A stretch of DNA of 38,606 nucleotides. Source: Betaproteobacteria bacterium. GTDB lineage: Bacteria > Pseudomonadota > Gammaproteobacteria > Burkholderiales > Rhodocyclaceae. Within the stretch, counting starts at the first letter, position 1, and each line of letters begins with the position of its first letter. Where the stretch lies: positions 1 to 38,606 of the forward strand of contig JAGVUA010000113.1 in assembly GCA_019136545.1 (NCBI GenBank). The letters are read 5' to 3'. The position numbers were made by a program, and so were the translations under genes. The notes below the pieces were generated by a model. It had not been told where the DNA came from, did not search any database, and was given only the letters and a program-made list of their open reading frames with translations. Shown piece after piece: positions 27,758 through 34,972 of the stretch.

Positions 27758-29006
27758 CGTGGTCAGCATCAGGCAGCAGTTGCCACTCGCATCCCTTGTC
27801 GTTGTCCGGCATCGGCAAGCGTTGCGCATCGCCGTGGCGGGCAACGAAGGCCGCGACCTGCCTGCCGTTCTCCTCCGGGAACAGCGAACAGGTCGCATAG
27901 AGCATTTTGCCACCCGGCGCCAGCAGCCGCCACAGCGCATCGAGGATTTCCCGCTGGCCGGCGGCGAAACGGGCCAGATCGCCGGGCCGGCGCAGCCACT
28001 TGATGTCGGGATGGCGGCGCGCGACGCCCGACGCCGAGCAGGGCACGTCGGCCAAAATGCGGTCGAACCGGCGGCCATCCCACCAGGCATCGACATCCCG
28101 GCAATCCGCGACTTTCACTGCTGCGGCCAGCCCGAGCCGGCGCAGGTTGTCGCCGATGCGCGTCGCGCGCGCCGCATCCAGTTCCAGCGCCGTCAGGTCG
28201 AGGTCGGCCCGCTCCAGCAGGTGGGCCGTTTTGCCGCCCGGCGCGGCGCAGGCATCGAGCACGCGCTGGCCGGCCTGCGCGTCGAGCAGCGGCGCGGCCT
28301 GCTGCGCCCCCCAGTCCTGGACCGACACGAGCCCCTCGGCAAAGCCGGGCAGCCGCTCCACCGGCATGGGCCGGGCCAGTCGCAGGCCGGTCTCGCCCAT
28401 GACGTCGGCCGCGATGCCGGCGTTCGCCAGCAGGCGCTGAAAGTCAGCCGTGGCGACACGCCGCCGATTCACCCGCAAGGTCATCGGCGCCCGCTGGTTG
28501 CCGGCCTCGGCCACTTCGCGCCAACGGTCCGGGCAGGTGGCGCGCAGCTCGGCCAGCCACCAGCGCGGATGCTGCCAGCGCGCCGTTTCGTCGCGCTCGG
28601 CCGCCGCCGCCAACTCGCCGCGACGGCGCAGAAAGTTGCGCAGCACGCCATTGACCAGCGCCTTGTAGCGGCCGCGCGCCAGACCGGCCGCCGCCGTCAC
28701 TGCCTGGTCGACCGTGGTGTGGGCATCCTCCGGCCGCGTCTCGAGCCGCTGCAGGGCCGCCAGCAGCAGGCTGCGGACGATGGGTTCGGCGAGCGGTCGC
28801 GCCAGCAGTTGCGCAAGAAAGAAGTCGCCGCGCCCGAAGCAGCGCAGCGTGCCGTAGGCCAGATCCATCACCGCCGGCCGCGCCGCCGCCGGCAAATCCA
28901 GCGCCGCCAGCGCCAGTTCGAGGTTGCGGCCGTCGATCACCGCCGCTATCGCGCGCGCGGCGGCATCGAGGGTGAAAGCCAGCGAATCGACCGCGGGTCG
29001 CTTCAT
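27720..29006 (-). CDS. rsmB: 16S rRNA (cytosine-967-C5)-methyltransferase
   Basis: A 428-residue SAM-dependent RNA methyltransferase that makes m5C967 in 16S rRNA. The N-terminal NusB-like domain runs from about residue 5 to 130. The catalytic domain has DACAAPGGKTAHLLE (SAM-binding), the release cysteine Cys323 in DVPCSASGVARRHPDIKW and the catalytic Cys373 in YATCSLFPEEN. The start is the ATG at 29006. A longer open frame to 29099 has no family similarity. The ribosome site is weak. A copy of the 24-bp repeat encodes RRVATADF near residues 182-189, in a variable loop. It heads the leftward run that leads to trkH. Confidence 0.95.
   Translation of the reverse strand: MKRPAVDSLAFTLDAAARAIAAVIDGRNLELALAALDLPAAARPAVMDLAYGTLRCFGRGDFFLAQLLARPLAEPIVRSLLLAALQRLETRPEDAHTTVDQAVTAAAGLARGRYKALVNGVLRNFLRRRGELAAAAERDETARWQHPRWWLAELRATCPDRWREVAEAGNQRAPMTLRVNRRRVATADFQRLLANAGIAADVMGETGLRLARPMPVERLPGFAEGLVSVQDWGAQQAAPLLDAQAGQRVLDACAAPGGKTAHLLERADLDLTALELDAARATRIGDNLRRLGLAAAVKVADCRDVDAWWDGRRFDRILADVPCSASGVARRHPDIKWLRRPGDLARFAAGQREILDALWRLLAPGGKMLYATCSLFPEENGRQVAAFVARHGDAQRLPMPDNDKGCEWQLLPDADHDGFYYALLAKRL
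28440..28463 (+). repeat. 24-bp dispersed repeat, copy 7 (in rsmB)
   Basis: Reads AAAGTCAG, CCGT, GGCG, ACA, CGCCG on the plus strand. The rsmB gene reads the other strand, in a third reading frame relative to other intragenic copies. Confidence 0.85.
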
Positions 29007-29125
29007 GACGGAAATACGCGCAAGACCGGAAGAGAAGCCGCATGCTATTGCAATCCGAGCCTCCCCTGGGCGCCATGCCGCGCCCGGATGCGTTTTCACG
29101 GGGCGCGCGGCGGCGCCGCTTCACG

Positions 29126-29131
29126 TATGAT
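29126..29131 (+). promoter_or_regulatory. Candidate -10 TATGAT of SRPBCC gene
   Basis: TATGAT lies about 37 bases before the ATG at 29169, with a purine-rich ribosome site between. No convincing -35 hexamer was seen. Confidence 0.3.
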
Positions 29132-29168
29132 CGTACTTCCCATCCAATCCGGCACGAGGGAGCGTCCC

Positions 29169-29585
29169 ATGACCCAGGTTTCGATAACCGCGCAGGTAAA
29201 CGCTTCGCCCGATCAGGTGTGGCGCCTGATCGGCGGTTTCGACGCGCTGCCCGACTGGCATCCGCTGATCACCCGCAGCGAAGCGCAGGAAGGCGGCCGC
29301 GTCCGCCGCCTGACGCTCGCCGATGGCGCGGTGGTGATCGAGCGGCTGCTGTCCTTCAGCGAAAACGACCGCACTTACGTCTACACGATCATCGGCGGGC
29401 CGATCCCGGTCGCCCACTACCGCGCCACGCTGCGGGTCGTCGCGCGGGCCGGACAGCCCGGATCGACGGTCGAGTGGTCGAGCGAATTCGAGCCGGCCGG
29501 CGCGCCCGAGGCCGATGTCGTCGCGCTGATTCGCGGCGTGTTCCAGGCGGGGCTCGATCAGCTCGGCAAGGTGTTTCCGGGCTGA
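29169..29585 (+). CDS. SRPBCC family protein
   Basis: A 138-residue START/Bet v1-like protein of the SRPBCC superfamily (polyketide cyclase/dehydrase-like). Such proteins form a deep hydrophobic pocket that binds lipids or other apolar ligands, but the ligand here is unknown. It starts MTQVSITAQVNASPDQVWRL, typical of the fold, and continues IGGFDALPDWHPLI with the conserved W-H. The rest alternates beta strands and a long C-terminal helix (VALIRGVFQAGLDQLGKVF). The ATG at 29169 has GAGGGAG seven bases upstream. Longer frames upstream are antisense to rsmB. It is followed after 32 bp by the kinase gene on the same strand. Confidence 0.88.
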   Translation: MTQVSITAQVNASPDQVWRLIGGFDALPDWHPLITRSEAQEGGRVRRLTLADGAVVIERLLSFSENDRTYVYTIIGGPIPVAHYRATLRVVARAGQPGSTVEWSSEFEPAGAPEADVVALIRGVFQAGLDQLGKVFPG

Positions 29586-29617
29586 TCGTCGCCCGCGGGG
29601 GCGCCGTCGGGTTCGCC

Positions 29618-31066
29618 ATGGCCGCTTCGCCCGCCCTGCCGCCAAGGATCCGCTCGCTGCTCGACCCGGGCCGCTACCCGCATCCGGTCGATCGCGTCGA
29701 GTTGGTCGAAACGCACATCTCCTGGGTGCTGCTCGCCGGCGCCTTCGCCTACAAACTGAAAAAACCGGTGACGCTGCCCTTCGTCGATTACGGCAGCGTC
29801 GAGCGACGGCGCGCCCACTGCGCCGCCGAACTGCGCTTGAATCGCCGCTATGCCCGCGACCTCTACCTCGAAGTGGTGGACTTCGACGGCGAGCCGGCGG
29901 TGAAAATGCGGCGCTTCGACGACGCCTGCCGCCTCGATCGTGTCTGCGCCCGGGGCGCGTTGACGCCGGCGCATCTGTCCGGCCTGGCGCGTGCTCTTGC
30001 CGAGTTCCACGCGGCGGCGGCAATCGCCCCGCCATCCTCGCGTTTCGGCGCGCCGGAACAGGTGATGGCACCGGCGCGCGCGAACTTCGACGAGCTGGAC
30101 GGCTTGCTGCCCGGCGAGTCGCCGCGGCTGACTTTGCTGCGCGCCTGGACCGAAGCCGAGTTTGCCCGTTGTCGCGACGCCTTCGCGGCGCGCAAGGCGG
30201 GCGGCTTCGTCCGCGAATGCCATGGCGACCTGCACCTGGGCAACTTGGTGCTGCTGGACGGCCAGGTGACGCCTTTCGACTGCATCGAGTTCAACGAGGA
30301 TTTCCGCTGGATCGACGTCGCCAGCGAGATCGCCTTCACGTACGTCGACCTGCTCGACCACGGCCAGCCCGGCCTGGCCTGCTGGCTGCTCAACGAATGG
30401 CTGAGCTGGCGCGGCGACCAGGACAGCGGCGGCGCCCTGGCCGTACTGCGCTTCTACGCCGTGTATCGCGCCATGGTGCGCGCCAAGGTCGCGGCCCTGC
30501 AAGGCCGCATCGAAGCGGCGGCCGCTTATCTCGCGCTGGCCGAGCGGCTCGGCGCGCCGCCGCGGCTGACTTTGACCATCACGTTCGGCCTCTCGGGTTC
30601 GGGCAAGACCACGGCCTCGTCGGCGCGGCTGCTGGCGGACCCCGCCGCCGCCACGCTCCGCTGGCGTTCGGACGTGGAGCGCAAGCGCCTGTTCGGGCTG
30701 GATGCCGACGCCGATTCCGGCGGCGCGATCTATTCGGCCGACGCCAGCGCCCGCACTTATGCCCGGCTGGCCGACCTGGCCCGGACCACCCTGGCCCATG
30801 GCTGGCCGGTGATCATCGATGCCGCCTTTCTCAGGCGCGACGAACGGCAGGCCTTCGCGGCCATCGCCGACGGCCTGGGCATTCCCTTCGACATCCTGGC
30901 TTGCACCGCGCCGCTGGACACCTTGCGCCGCCGGCTCGACGCACGCCGCGACGACGCTTCGGAAGCGACTGCGGCGGTGCTCGAACAACAACGGGAATGG
31001 CTCGAGCCGCTCGACGACGCGGAACGGGCGCGCGCGAGCGCACCGACGCCGGTCAGACCCGATTGA
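29618..31066 (+). CDS. Two-domain aminoglycoside-phosphotransferase-like / P-loop kinase
   Basis: A 482-residue protein with two kinase-like halves. The N-terminal half resembles aminoglycoside phosphotransferases: ECHGDLHLGNLVL contains the catalytic Asp and Asn, and VTPFDCIEFNEDFRW the metal-binding Asp221. The C-terminal half is a P-loop kinase of the zeta-toxin/gluconate-kinase type with Walker A GLSGSGKTT at 324-332 and a late basic lid (RRRLDARRDDASEA). Members of this fusion family occur widely, but no substrate is known. Two copies of the 24-bp repeat encode GESPRLTL (166-173) and GAPPRLTL (312-319). The latter forms the junction between the halves. The ATG at 29618 lacks a strong ribosome site. 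The 3' end overlaps the next gene on the other strand by 14 bases. Confidence 0.88.
   Translation: MAASPALPPRIRSLLDPGRYPHPVDRVELVETHISWVLLAGAFAYKLKKPVTLPFVDYGSVERRRAHCAAELRLNRRYARDLYLEVVDFDGEPAVKMRRFDDACRLDRVCARGALTPAHLSGLARALAEFHAAAAIAPPSSRFGAPEQVMAPARANFDELDGLLPGESPRLTLLRAWTEAEFARCRDAFAARKAGGFVRECHGDLHLGNLVLLDGQVTPFDCIEFNEDFRWIDVASEIAFTYVDLLDHGQPGLACWLLNEWLSWRGDQDSGGALAVLRFYAVYRAMVRAKVAALQGRIEAAAAYLALAERLGAPPRLTLTITFGLSGSGKTTASSARLLADPAAATLRWRSDVERKRLFGLDADADSGGAIYSADASARTYARLADLARTTLAHGWPVIIDAAFLRRDERQAFAAIADGLGIPFDILACTAPLDTLRRRLDARRDDASEATAAVLEQQREWLEPLDDAERARASAPTPVRPD
30112..30135 (-). repeat. 24-bp dispersed repeat, copy 8 (in kinase gene)
   Basis: Read on the minus strand: AAAGTCAG, CCGC, GGCG, ACT, CGCCG. 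The gene reads the complementary strand as GESPRLTL. Confidence 0.85.
30550..30573 (-). repeat. 24-bp dispersed repeat, copy 9 (in kinase gene)
   Basis: Read on the minus strand: AAAGTCAG, CCGC, GGCG, GCG, CGCCG. The gene reads the complementary strand as GAPPRLTL at the domain boundary, in the same frame as copy 8. Confidence 0.85.
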
Positions 31067-33017
31067 GCAGCAGCTTGCCGCCGGCGGTCAGGCAGGTGCG
31101 GTCGCGGCCGTTCTGCTTGGCGGCATAGAGGGCGCGGTCGGCGGCGACGATCAAGGCGTCGGCGTTGGCCATGCCGTCTTCCTTGCTGGCGACGCCGATG
31201 CTGATGCTGGTTTTCAGGCCGACGCCATCGACGTCGATTGCTTCGCTTCTCACCTTGAGGCGCAAGCGCTCGGCGGCATGCACGGTGGACTGGAGGTCGG
31301 CGTTGTGGCAGATGACCAGGAACTCCTCGCCGCCGATGCGGCTGACATGGTCGTCGCGGCGCGCGCTGGAACGGATGAGCTTGCCGACATGGGTCAGCAC
31401 CTTGTCGCCCACCGCATGGCCATGATTGTCGTTGATGCTCTTGAAGCGGTCGATATCGATCATCATCACCGCCACGCCCTGGCCGGACCGGCTGGCGCCG
31501 CTCCAGGCCTGGTCCAGGACATCCATGCCGGCGCGGCGGTTGGGCAGGCCGGTGAGCAGGTCGGTCATGGCGTAGTGCTCGAGCTTGCGGTTGCTGATCG
31601 CCAGTTCGGCGGTGAACTGCTTGAGCTTGGCGCGATCGCTTTCCCATGCCTCGAGCAGTTGCACGTAGTGCAGCGCGGCGCGCATGCGAGCGCGCAGCGA
31701 GCGGACATTGAGCGGCTTGGTGACGTAGTCGTCGACGCCGGCCTCGAAGGCCCGCGCCACCTCGTCTTCGGCATCCACCCCGGTCAGCATGATGACGTAC
31801 ATCGACTGGCCCCATTCGGTGGCGCGCAAGGCCTTGCAGAACTCGACGCCGTCCATGACCGGCATCAGCCAGTCGGTGACGATAATCTGCGGCATGATCT
31901 CCAGCGCCATGGCCAGCGCTTCGGCGCCGTTGCAGGCCGAGTGGACGTTCGGTCCGACCATTTTGGTCAACACCGCTTCCATCATCGTCCTCGATGCCCG
32001 CTCGTCCTCGACCAACAATACCCGCATCGACGAATGCAGGGCTTGCGACTCGGCGCTCTTGGGCACCGGCGCCGACGCCATGGCGGCGAACGAGGGCAAG
32101 GTGCCGGCCGGCACCTTGAGCATTTCGCTCCACTCCCGCCACTGGCCGACGATGCCGTCGATCAGGTTGCCTTGCTCGTTGGCGTCGAGGCCGAGCTTGC
32201 CGCCGAGCAGCATCAGTTCGGAAATGATGCCGCCACGCTCGGCCTCCGGCGCCAAACCCATGTCGGCGATGCGCTTGCCGTGATGGAACAGATGCGCCAG
32301 CTGGTAAGGCCGCGAGCCTTCGATGAACCCGGAGGCTTCCGGCGCCTCATGATGGCCGAGAGGTTCGGTCAGGACGTGCGGCAAACCGCAATCCTCGAGG
32401 ATGGCGGTGGTGAATTCGCGGTGGTCGGCGCGCAGGCGCAGGCGTTCCAGCGCCGCCAGATCGCGCTCATCCGGGCATTCCCGGAGCAGCGCGGCGTATT
32501 CGACCGGATAGAGGGTCGCCAACGCCAGGCAGCCGATGCGGGCCATCAGGCCGCAGGTAAACAACTCCTCGGGCGAGCCGATCCGGCTTCGGGCCGCCAA
32601 GGCCTGCATGGCCACCGCCATCAGCAAGGAGTGCGACCAGAAGCGGTCGTAATCGAAGCCTTCGCATTGGCCGCGCCGGTATTGGTCGACCATGGAGAAA
32701 CCCATCGCCACCTGGCGCACGGCGGTCATGCCCAGGCGCATGACGGCATCGGGCACGGCGGCCACCGGGCGGGAAGTGCGAAAGGCCACGGCATTGGCCA
32801 GGCGCAGCAGGCGCGCCGCCAGCGCCGGATCGGTCTGCACCACGTGGGTGATGGCTTCGATACAGGCGTCCTCGCGCCGGCAAAGCTCCATGATGGCCAG
32901 CGCCACGCCCTTGGGGCTCGGCAGCTGGCCGCTCAGTCGCAGCTGCTCGATCTTCGACAGCGACGCCTCGCGCCTGATGATCGTGGTGGCTTGCGCGCCG
33001 ATGGCTTCGGCATTCAT
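31053..33017 (-). CDS. HDOD-REC-GGDEF response regulator / diguanylate cyclase
   Basis: A 654-residue three-part signalling protein. An N-terminal HDOD domain (about 25-230) has QTDPALAARLLRLANAVAFR; its HD pair is missing (GLMARIG). A receiver (332-450) has Asp382 in IIVTDWLMPVMDG and the Lys in YVTKPL. A short coiled stretch leads to a GGDEF domain with DLLTGLPNRRAGMDVL, Asp521-x-Asp523 in MIDIDRFKSIND and the active-site GGEEF at 562-566. The inhibitory RxxD site (RRDD, 553-556) lies five residues before it. It should therefore make cyclic di-GMP under feedback control when phosphorylated. The ATG at 33017 has AGGGGA upstream. It converges with the kinase gene. No partner kinase is adjacent. 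Confidence 0.94.
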   Translation of the reverse strand: MNAEAIGAQATTIIRREASLSKIEQLRLSGQLPSPKGVALAIMELCRREDACIEAITHVVQTDPALAARLLRLANAVAFRTSRPVAAVPDAVMRLGMTAVRQVAMGFSMVDQYRRGQCEGFDYDRFWSHSLLMAVAMQALAARSRIGSPEELFTCGLMARIGCLALATLYPVEYAALLRECPDERDLAALERLRLRADHREFTTAILEDCGLPHVLTEPLGHHEAPEASGFIEGSRPYQLAHLFHHGKRIADMGLAPEAERGGIISELMLLGGKLGLDANEQGNLIDGIVGQWREWSEMLKVPAGTLPSFAAMASAPVPKSAESQALHSSMRVLLVEDERASRTMMEAVLTKMVGPNVHSACNGAEALAMALEIMPQIIVTDWLMPVMDGVEFCKALRATEWGQSMYVIMLTGVDAEDEVARAFEAGVDDYVTKPLNVRSLRARMRAALHYVQLLEAWESDRAKLKQFTAELAISNRKLEHYAMTDLLTGLPNRRAGMDVLDQAWSGASRSGQGVAVMMIDIDRFKSINDNHGHAVGDKVLTHVGKLIRSSARRDDHVSRIGGEEFLVICHNADLQSTVHAAERLRLKVRSEAIDVDGVGLKTSISIGVASKEDGMANADALIVAADRALYAAKQNGRDRTCLTAGGKLLLNRV

Positions 33018-33113
33018 GCATCGTCCCCTTGGCTCGACAGTTGCAATCCTAGCGCCAGGAGGCGTTCCGCGCGCAGGCGGGGCTGCCGCCGGACGGCGCG
33101 GCATTGCGGACGG

Positions 33114-33269
33114 TCATGTCGGTGGCCTTTCTTCTTTCATGTCGTTCGGCATATAGTTGAGTTGCCCGTCGCCCGACATCGGCGCGGCGGACGTCGATGG
33201 TTCCGGTATCGGCATCGACGCCCGTATATTGAGTTTCTCTTGGGTTTCGAGCTTCGTCCGGGCCGACAT
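33114..33269 (-). CDS. Small hypothetical protein, 51 residues
   Basis: A short frame in the 269-bp gap between the GGDEF gene and apbE. It begins MSARTKLETQEKLNIRASMP, continues IPEPSTSAAPMSGDGQLNYM and ends PNDMKEERPPT before TGA. The ATG at 33269 is preceded by TTGAGGGCCGA, a good ribosome site with correct spacing. Codons such as AAA, AAT, ATA and GAA are more frequent than in neighbours, so it is less biased to GC and may be a recent or weakly expressed gene. No domain, signal peptide or membrane segment is seen, and the sequence looks disordered. It is divergent from apbE and codirectional with the GGDEF gene, ending 96 bp before that gene. I do not recognise it. Confidence 0.45.
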   Translation of the reverse strand: MSARTKLETQEKLNIRASMPIPEPSTSAAPMSGDGQLNYMPNDMKEERPPT

Positions 33270-33286
33270 TCGGCCCTCAACCGGCC

Positions 33287-34309
33287 ATGAAAACGCTTCT
33301 GTTCGCCATGATCGCCCTGCTGGCCGCCGCCTGCGGCCAGCCAGCGCTGCATTCGCAGGAATCCTACGTTTTCGGCACCCGCGTCGAGGTGCTGGTCTGG
33401 GGCGAGCCCGGCGACCGGGCCCGCGCCGCCGTTGCCGAGGTGCTGCGCGAATTCGACCGCCTGCACCGGACCTATCATGCCTGGCAGCCCTCGGAGATGA
33501 CCGCCCTCAACGAGGCGCTCGCCGCCGGCCGCCAGCACGAGGTCTCGCCGGAATTCGCCGATTTCATCCGCGAGGCGCAGGCCATGTCGGCCAAGGGCGA
33601 CCACCTGTTCGACCCCGGTCTGGGCCGGCTGATCGAGCTCTGGGGTTTCCACGACGACACTTTCAAGGCCCAGCTGCCCGACCCGGTCCGTCTCGCCGAA
33701 CTGGCGCAGGCGCGGCCCTCCATCGCCGGCCTGCGCGTCGAGGGGACGAAAGTCAGCGGCGGCGACCCGCCGAACACCCGCATCGCGCTCGACTTCGGCG
33801 GCTACCTGAAAGGCGTGGCGCTCGACCGCGCCGCCGCCATGCTCAAGGCCCGGGGCATCGCCAACGCGCTGATCAACATCGGCGGCAACGTCATGGCGCT
33901 GGGCTCGAAAGGCGGCACGCCCTGGCGGGTCGGCATCCAGCACCCCCGCCAGCCGACACCGATGGCCACCCTGGAATTGCGCGATGGCGAGGCGATCGGC
34001 ACCTCGGGCGATTACCAGCGCTTTTTCGAGGTCGACGGCCGGCGCTACTGCCACCTGATCGACCCGCGCACCGCGCGTCCGAGCACGGGCACGCAGGCGG
34101 TGACGGTGCTGATTCCGGCCGGCTTCGATGGCGGCAAGGCGGGCACCTGGTCCGACGTGGCCAGCAAGCCGATCTTCATCGCCGGCACCGATTGGCGCGC
34201 GCTGGCCGGCCGGCTGGGCATCGACGGGGTGCTGCGCGTCGGCGCCGACGGCCAGGTCGAACTGACCGACGCCATGCGCGCGCGCGTCAAGCTAGAATCG
34301 CGGCCATGA
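33287..34309 (+). CDS. apbE: FAD:protein FMN transferase (ApbE family lipoprotein)
   Basis: A 340-residue enzyme that attaches FMN to threonine residues of target flavoproteins such as Nqr/Rnf subunits and other respiratory proteins. The N-terminus is a lipoprotein signal with lipobox LAAAC (Cys16), so it acts in the periplasm. Family motifs are YVFGTRVEVLVWG, FDPGLGRLIELWGF, IALDFGGYLKGVALDRA, LINIGGNVMALG and HLIDPRTARPS. The usual metal-binding Asp/Thr region near the end (GTWSDVASKPIFIAG) is present. A copy of the 24-bp repeat encodes KVSGGDPP (155-162) in a variable loop. The ATG at 33287 has no obvious ribosome site. Its stop overlaps the EIIA start by ATGA. Confidence 0.95.
   Translation: MKTLLFAMIALLAAACGQPALHSQESYVFGTRVEVLVWGEPGDRARAAVAEVLREFDRLHRTYHAWQPSEMTALNEALAAGRQHEVSPEFADFIREAQAMSAKGDHLFDPGLGRLIELWGFHDDTFKAQLPDPVRLAELAQARPSIAGLRVEGTKVSGGDPPNTRIALDFGGYLKGVALDRAAAMLKARGIANALINIGGNVMALGSKGGTPWRVGIQHPRQPTPMATLELRDGEAIGTSGDYQRFFEVDGRRYCHLIDPRTARPSTGTQAVTVLIPAGFDGGKAGTWSDVASKPIFIAGTDWRALAGRLGIDGVLRVGADGQVELTDAMRARVKLESRP
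33749..33772 (+). repeat. 24-bp dispersed repeat, copy 10 (in apbE)
   Basis: Reads AAAGTCAG, CGGC, GGCG, ACC, CGCCG and encodes KVSGGDPP in frame. Confidence 0.85.
34293..34298 (+). promoter_or_regulatory. -10-like TAGAAT at end of apbE, leaderless start of EIIA gene
   Basis: TAGAAT lies exactly seven bases before the ATG at 34306, inside the last codons of apbE. No Shine-Dalgarno sequence precedes the ATG. It could give a separate leaderless mRNA for the PTS genes. Confidence 0.4.
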
Positions 34310-34692
34310 TCGGCATCTTCCTCGTCACCCATACGACCTATGGCGAATCCCTGATTCAGTGCGCCTGCCACGTGCTCAACAAGCGGCCGCCGCAGATCGC
34401 CCAGATCGGCATCGCCGCCCAGGACGATCCGCTCGATGCCCTGCCGCTGGCGCAACAGCTGCTGAAGCTGGTGGACCACGGCCGCGGCGTGCTGGTCATG
34501 ACCGACATCTTCGGCGCGACGCCCGCCAACCTGGCGACCAAGCTGCTCAAGCCCGGCCGCATCGAAGGCATCGCCGGCGTTAACCTGCCCATGCTGATCC
34601 GGGCGCTGACCTACCGCGACAAGGATATGGACACTCTTATCGCCAAGGCGGTCGCCGGCGGTCGCGACGGCGTGCTGCACATGCATTCCTGA
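34306..34692 (+). CDS. PTS EIIA component, mannose family
   Basis: A 128-residue EIIA(Man)-type phosphocarrier. It accepts phosphate from HPr on the histidine at residue 9 (GIFLVTHTTYGESLI). The fold signature continues with VLVMTDIFGATPANLATKLL and the loop NLPMLIRALTYRD. No EIIB, EIIC or EIID is present nearby, so this is probably a regulatory PTS branch, as in many proteobacteria that lack PTS sugar import. The start overlaps the apbE stop. The HPr gene follows after ten bases. A TAGAAT hexamer seven bases before the start may allow independent, leaderless transcription. Confidence 0.93.
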   Translation: MIGIFLVTHTTYGESLIQCACHVLNKRPPQIAQIGIAAQDDPLDALPLAQQLLKLVDHGRGVLVMTDIFGATPANLATKLLKPGRIEGIAGVNLPMLIRALTYRDKDMDTLIAKAVAGGRDGVLHMHS

Positions 34693-34702
34693 AAGCGAGA
34701 TC

Positions 34703-34972
34703 ATGCCCCGGGCCGAAGTCGAAATCGTCAACAAGCTGGGCCTGCATGCGCGCGCCTCGGCGCGCCTGACCCAACTGGCCGGCAGCTACCCCTGTGAAGT
34801 CTGGATGGAGCGCAACGGTCGTCGCATCAACGCCAAGAGCATCATGGGCGTCATGATGCTGGCGGCCGGCAAGGGCGCCACGGTAGTGGTCGACTGCGAA
34901 GGCGAACAGGCCGACGAGGCGCTGGCCGCGCTGGTGAAGCTGATCGCCGACAGGTTCGGAGAAGCCGAATGA
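34703..34972 (+). CDS. ptsH: Phosphocarrier protein HPr
   Basis: An 89-residue phosphocarrier. The active-site histidine lies in NKLGLHARASARLTQLA and receives phosphate from enzyme I. The regulatory serine region NAKSIMGVMMLAAGKG is intact, which fits control by an HPr kinase/phosphorylase, usual in betaproteobacteria; no hprK is in the window. The start is the ATG at 34703, with AGCGAGA a few bases upstream. The 3' end overlaps the ptsI start by four bases (ATGA). HPr passes phosphate to the EIIA encoded just upstream. Confidence 0.97.
   Translation: MPRAEVEIVNKLGLHARASARLTQLAGSYPCEVWMERNGRRINAKSIMGVMMLAAGKGATVVVDCEGEQADEALAALVKLIADRFGEAE

Noticed and set aside
30819-33290. An 823-codon plus-strand frame antisense to the HDOD-REC-GGDEF gene
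   Set aside because: It has no recognisable domain and is a GC-driven shadow of the real gene.
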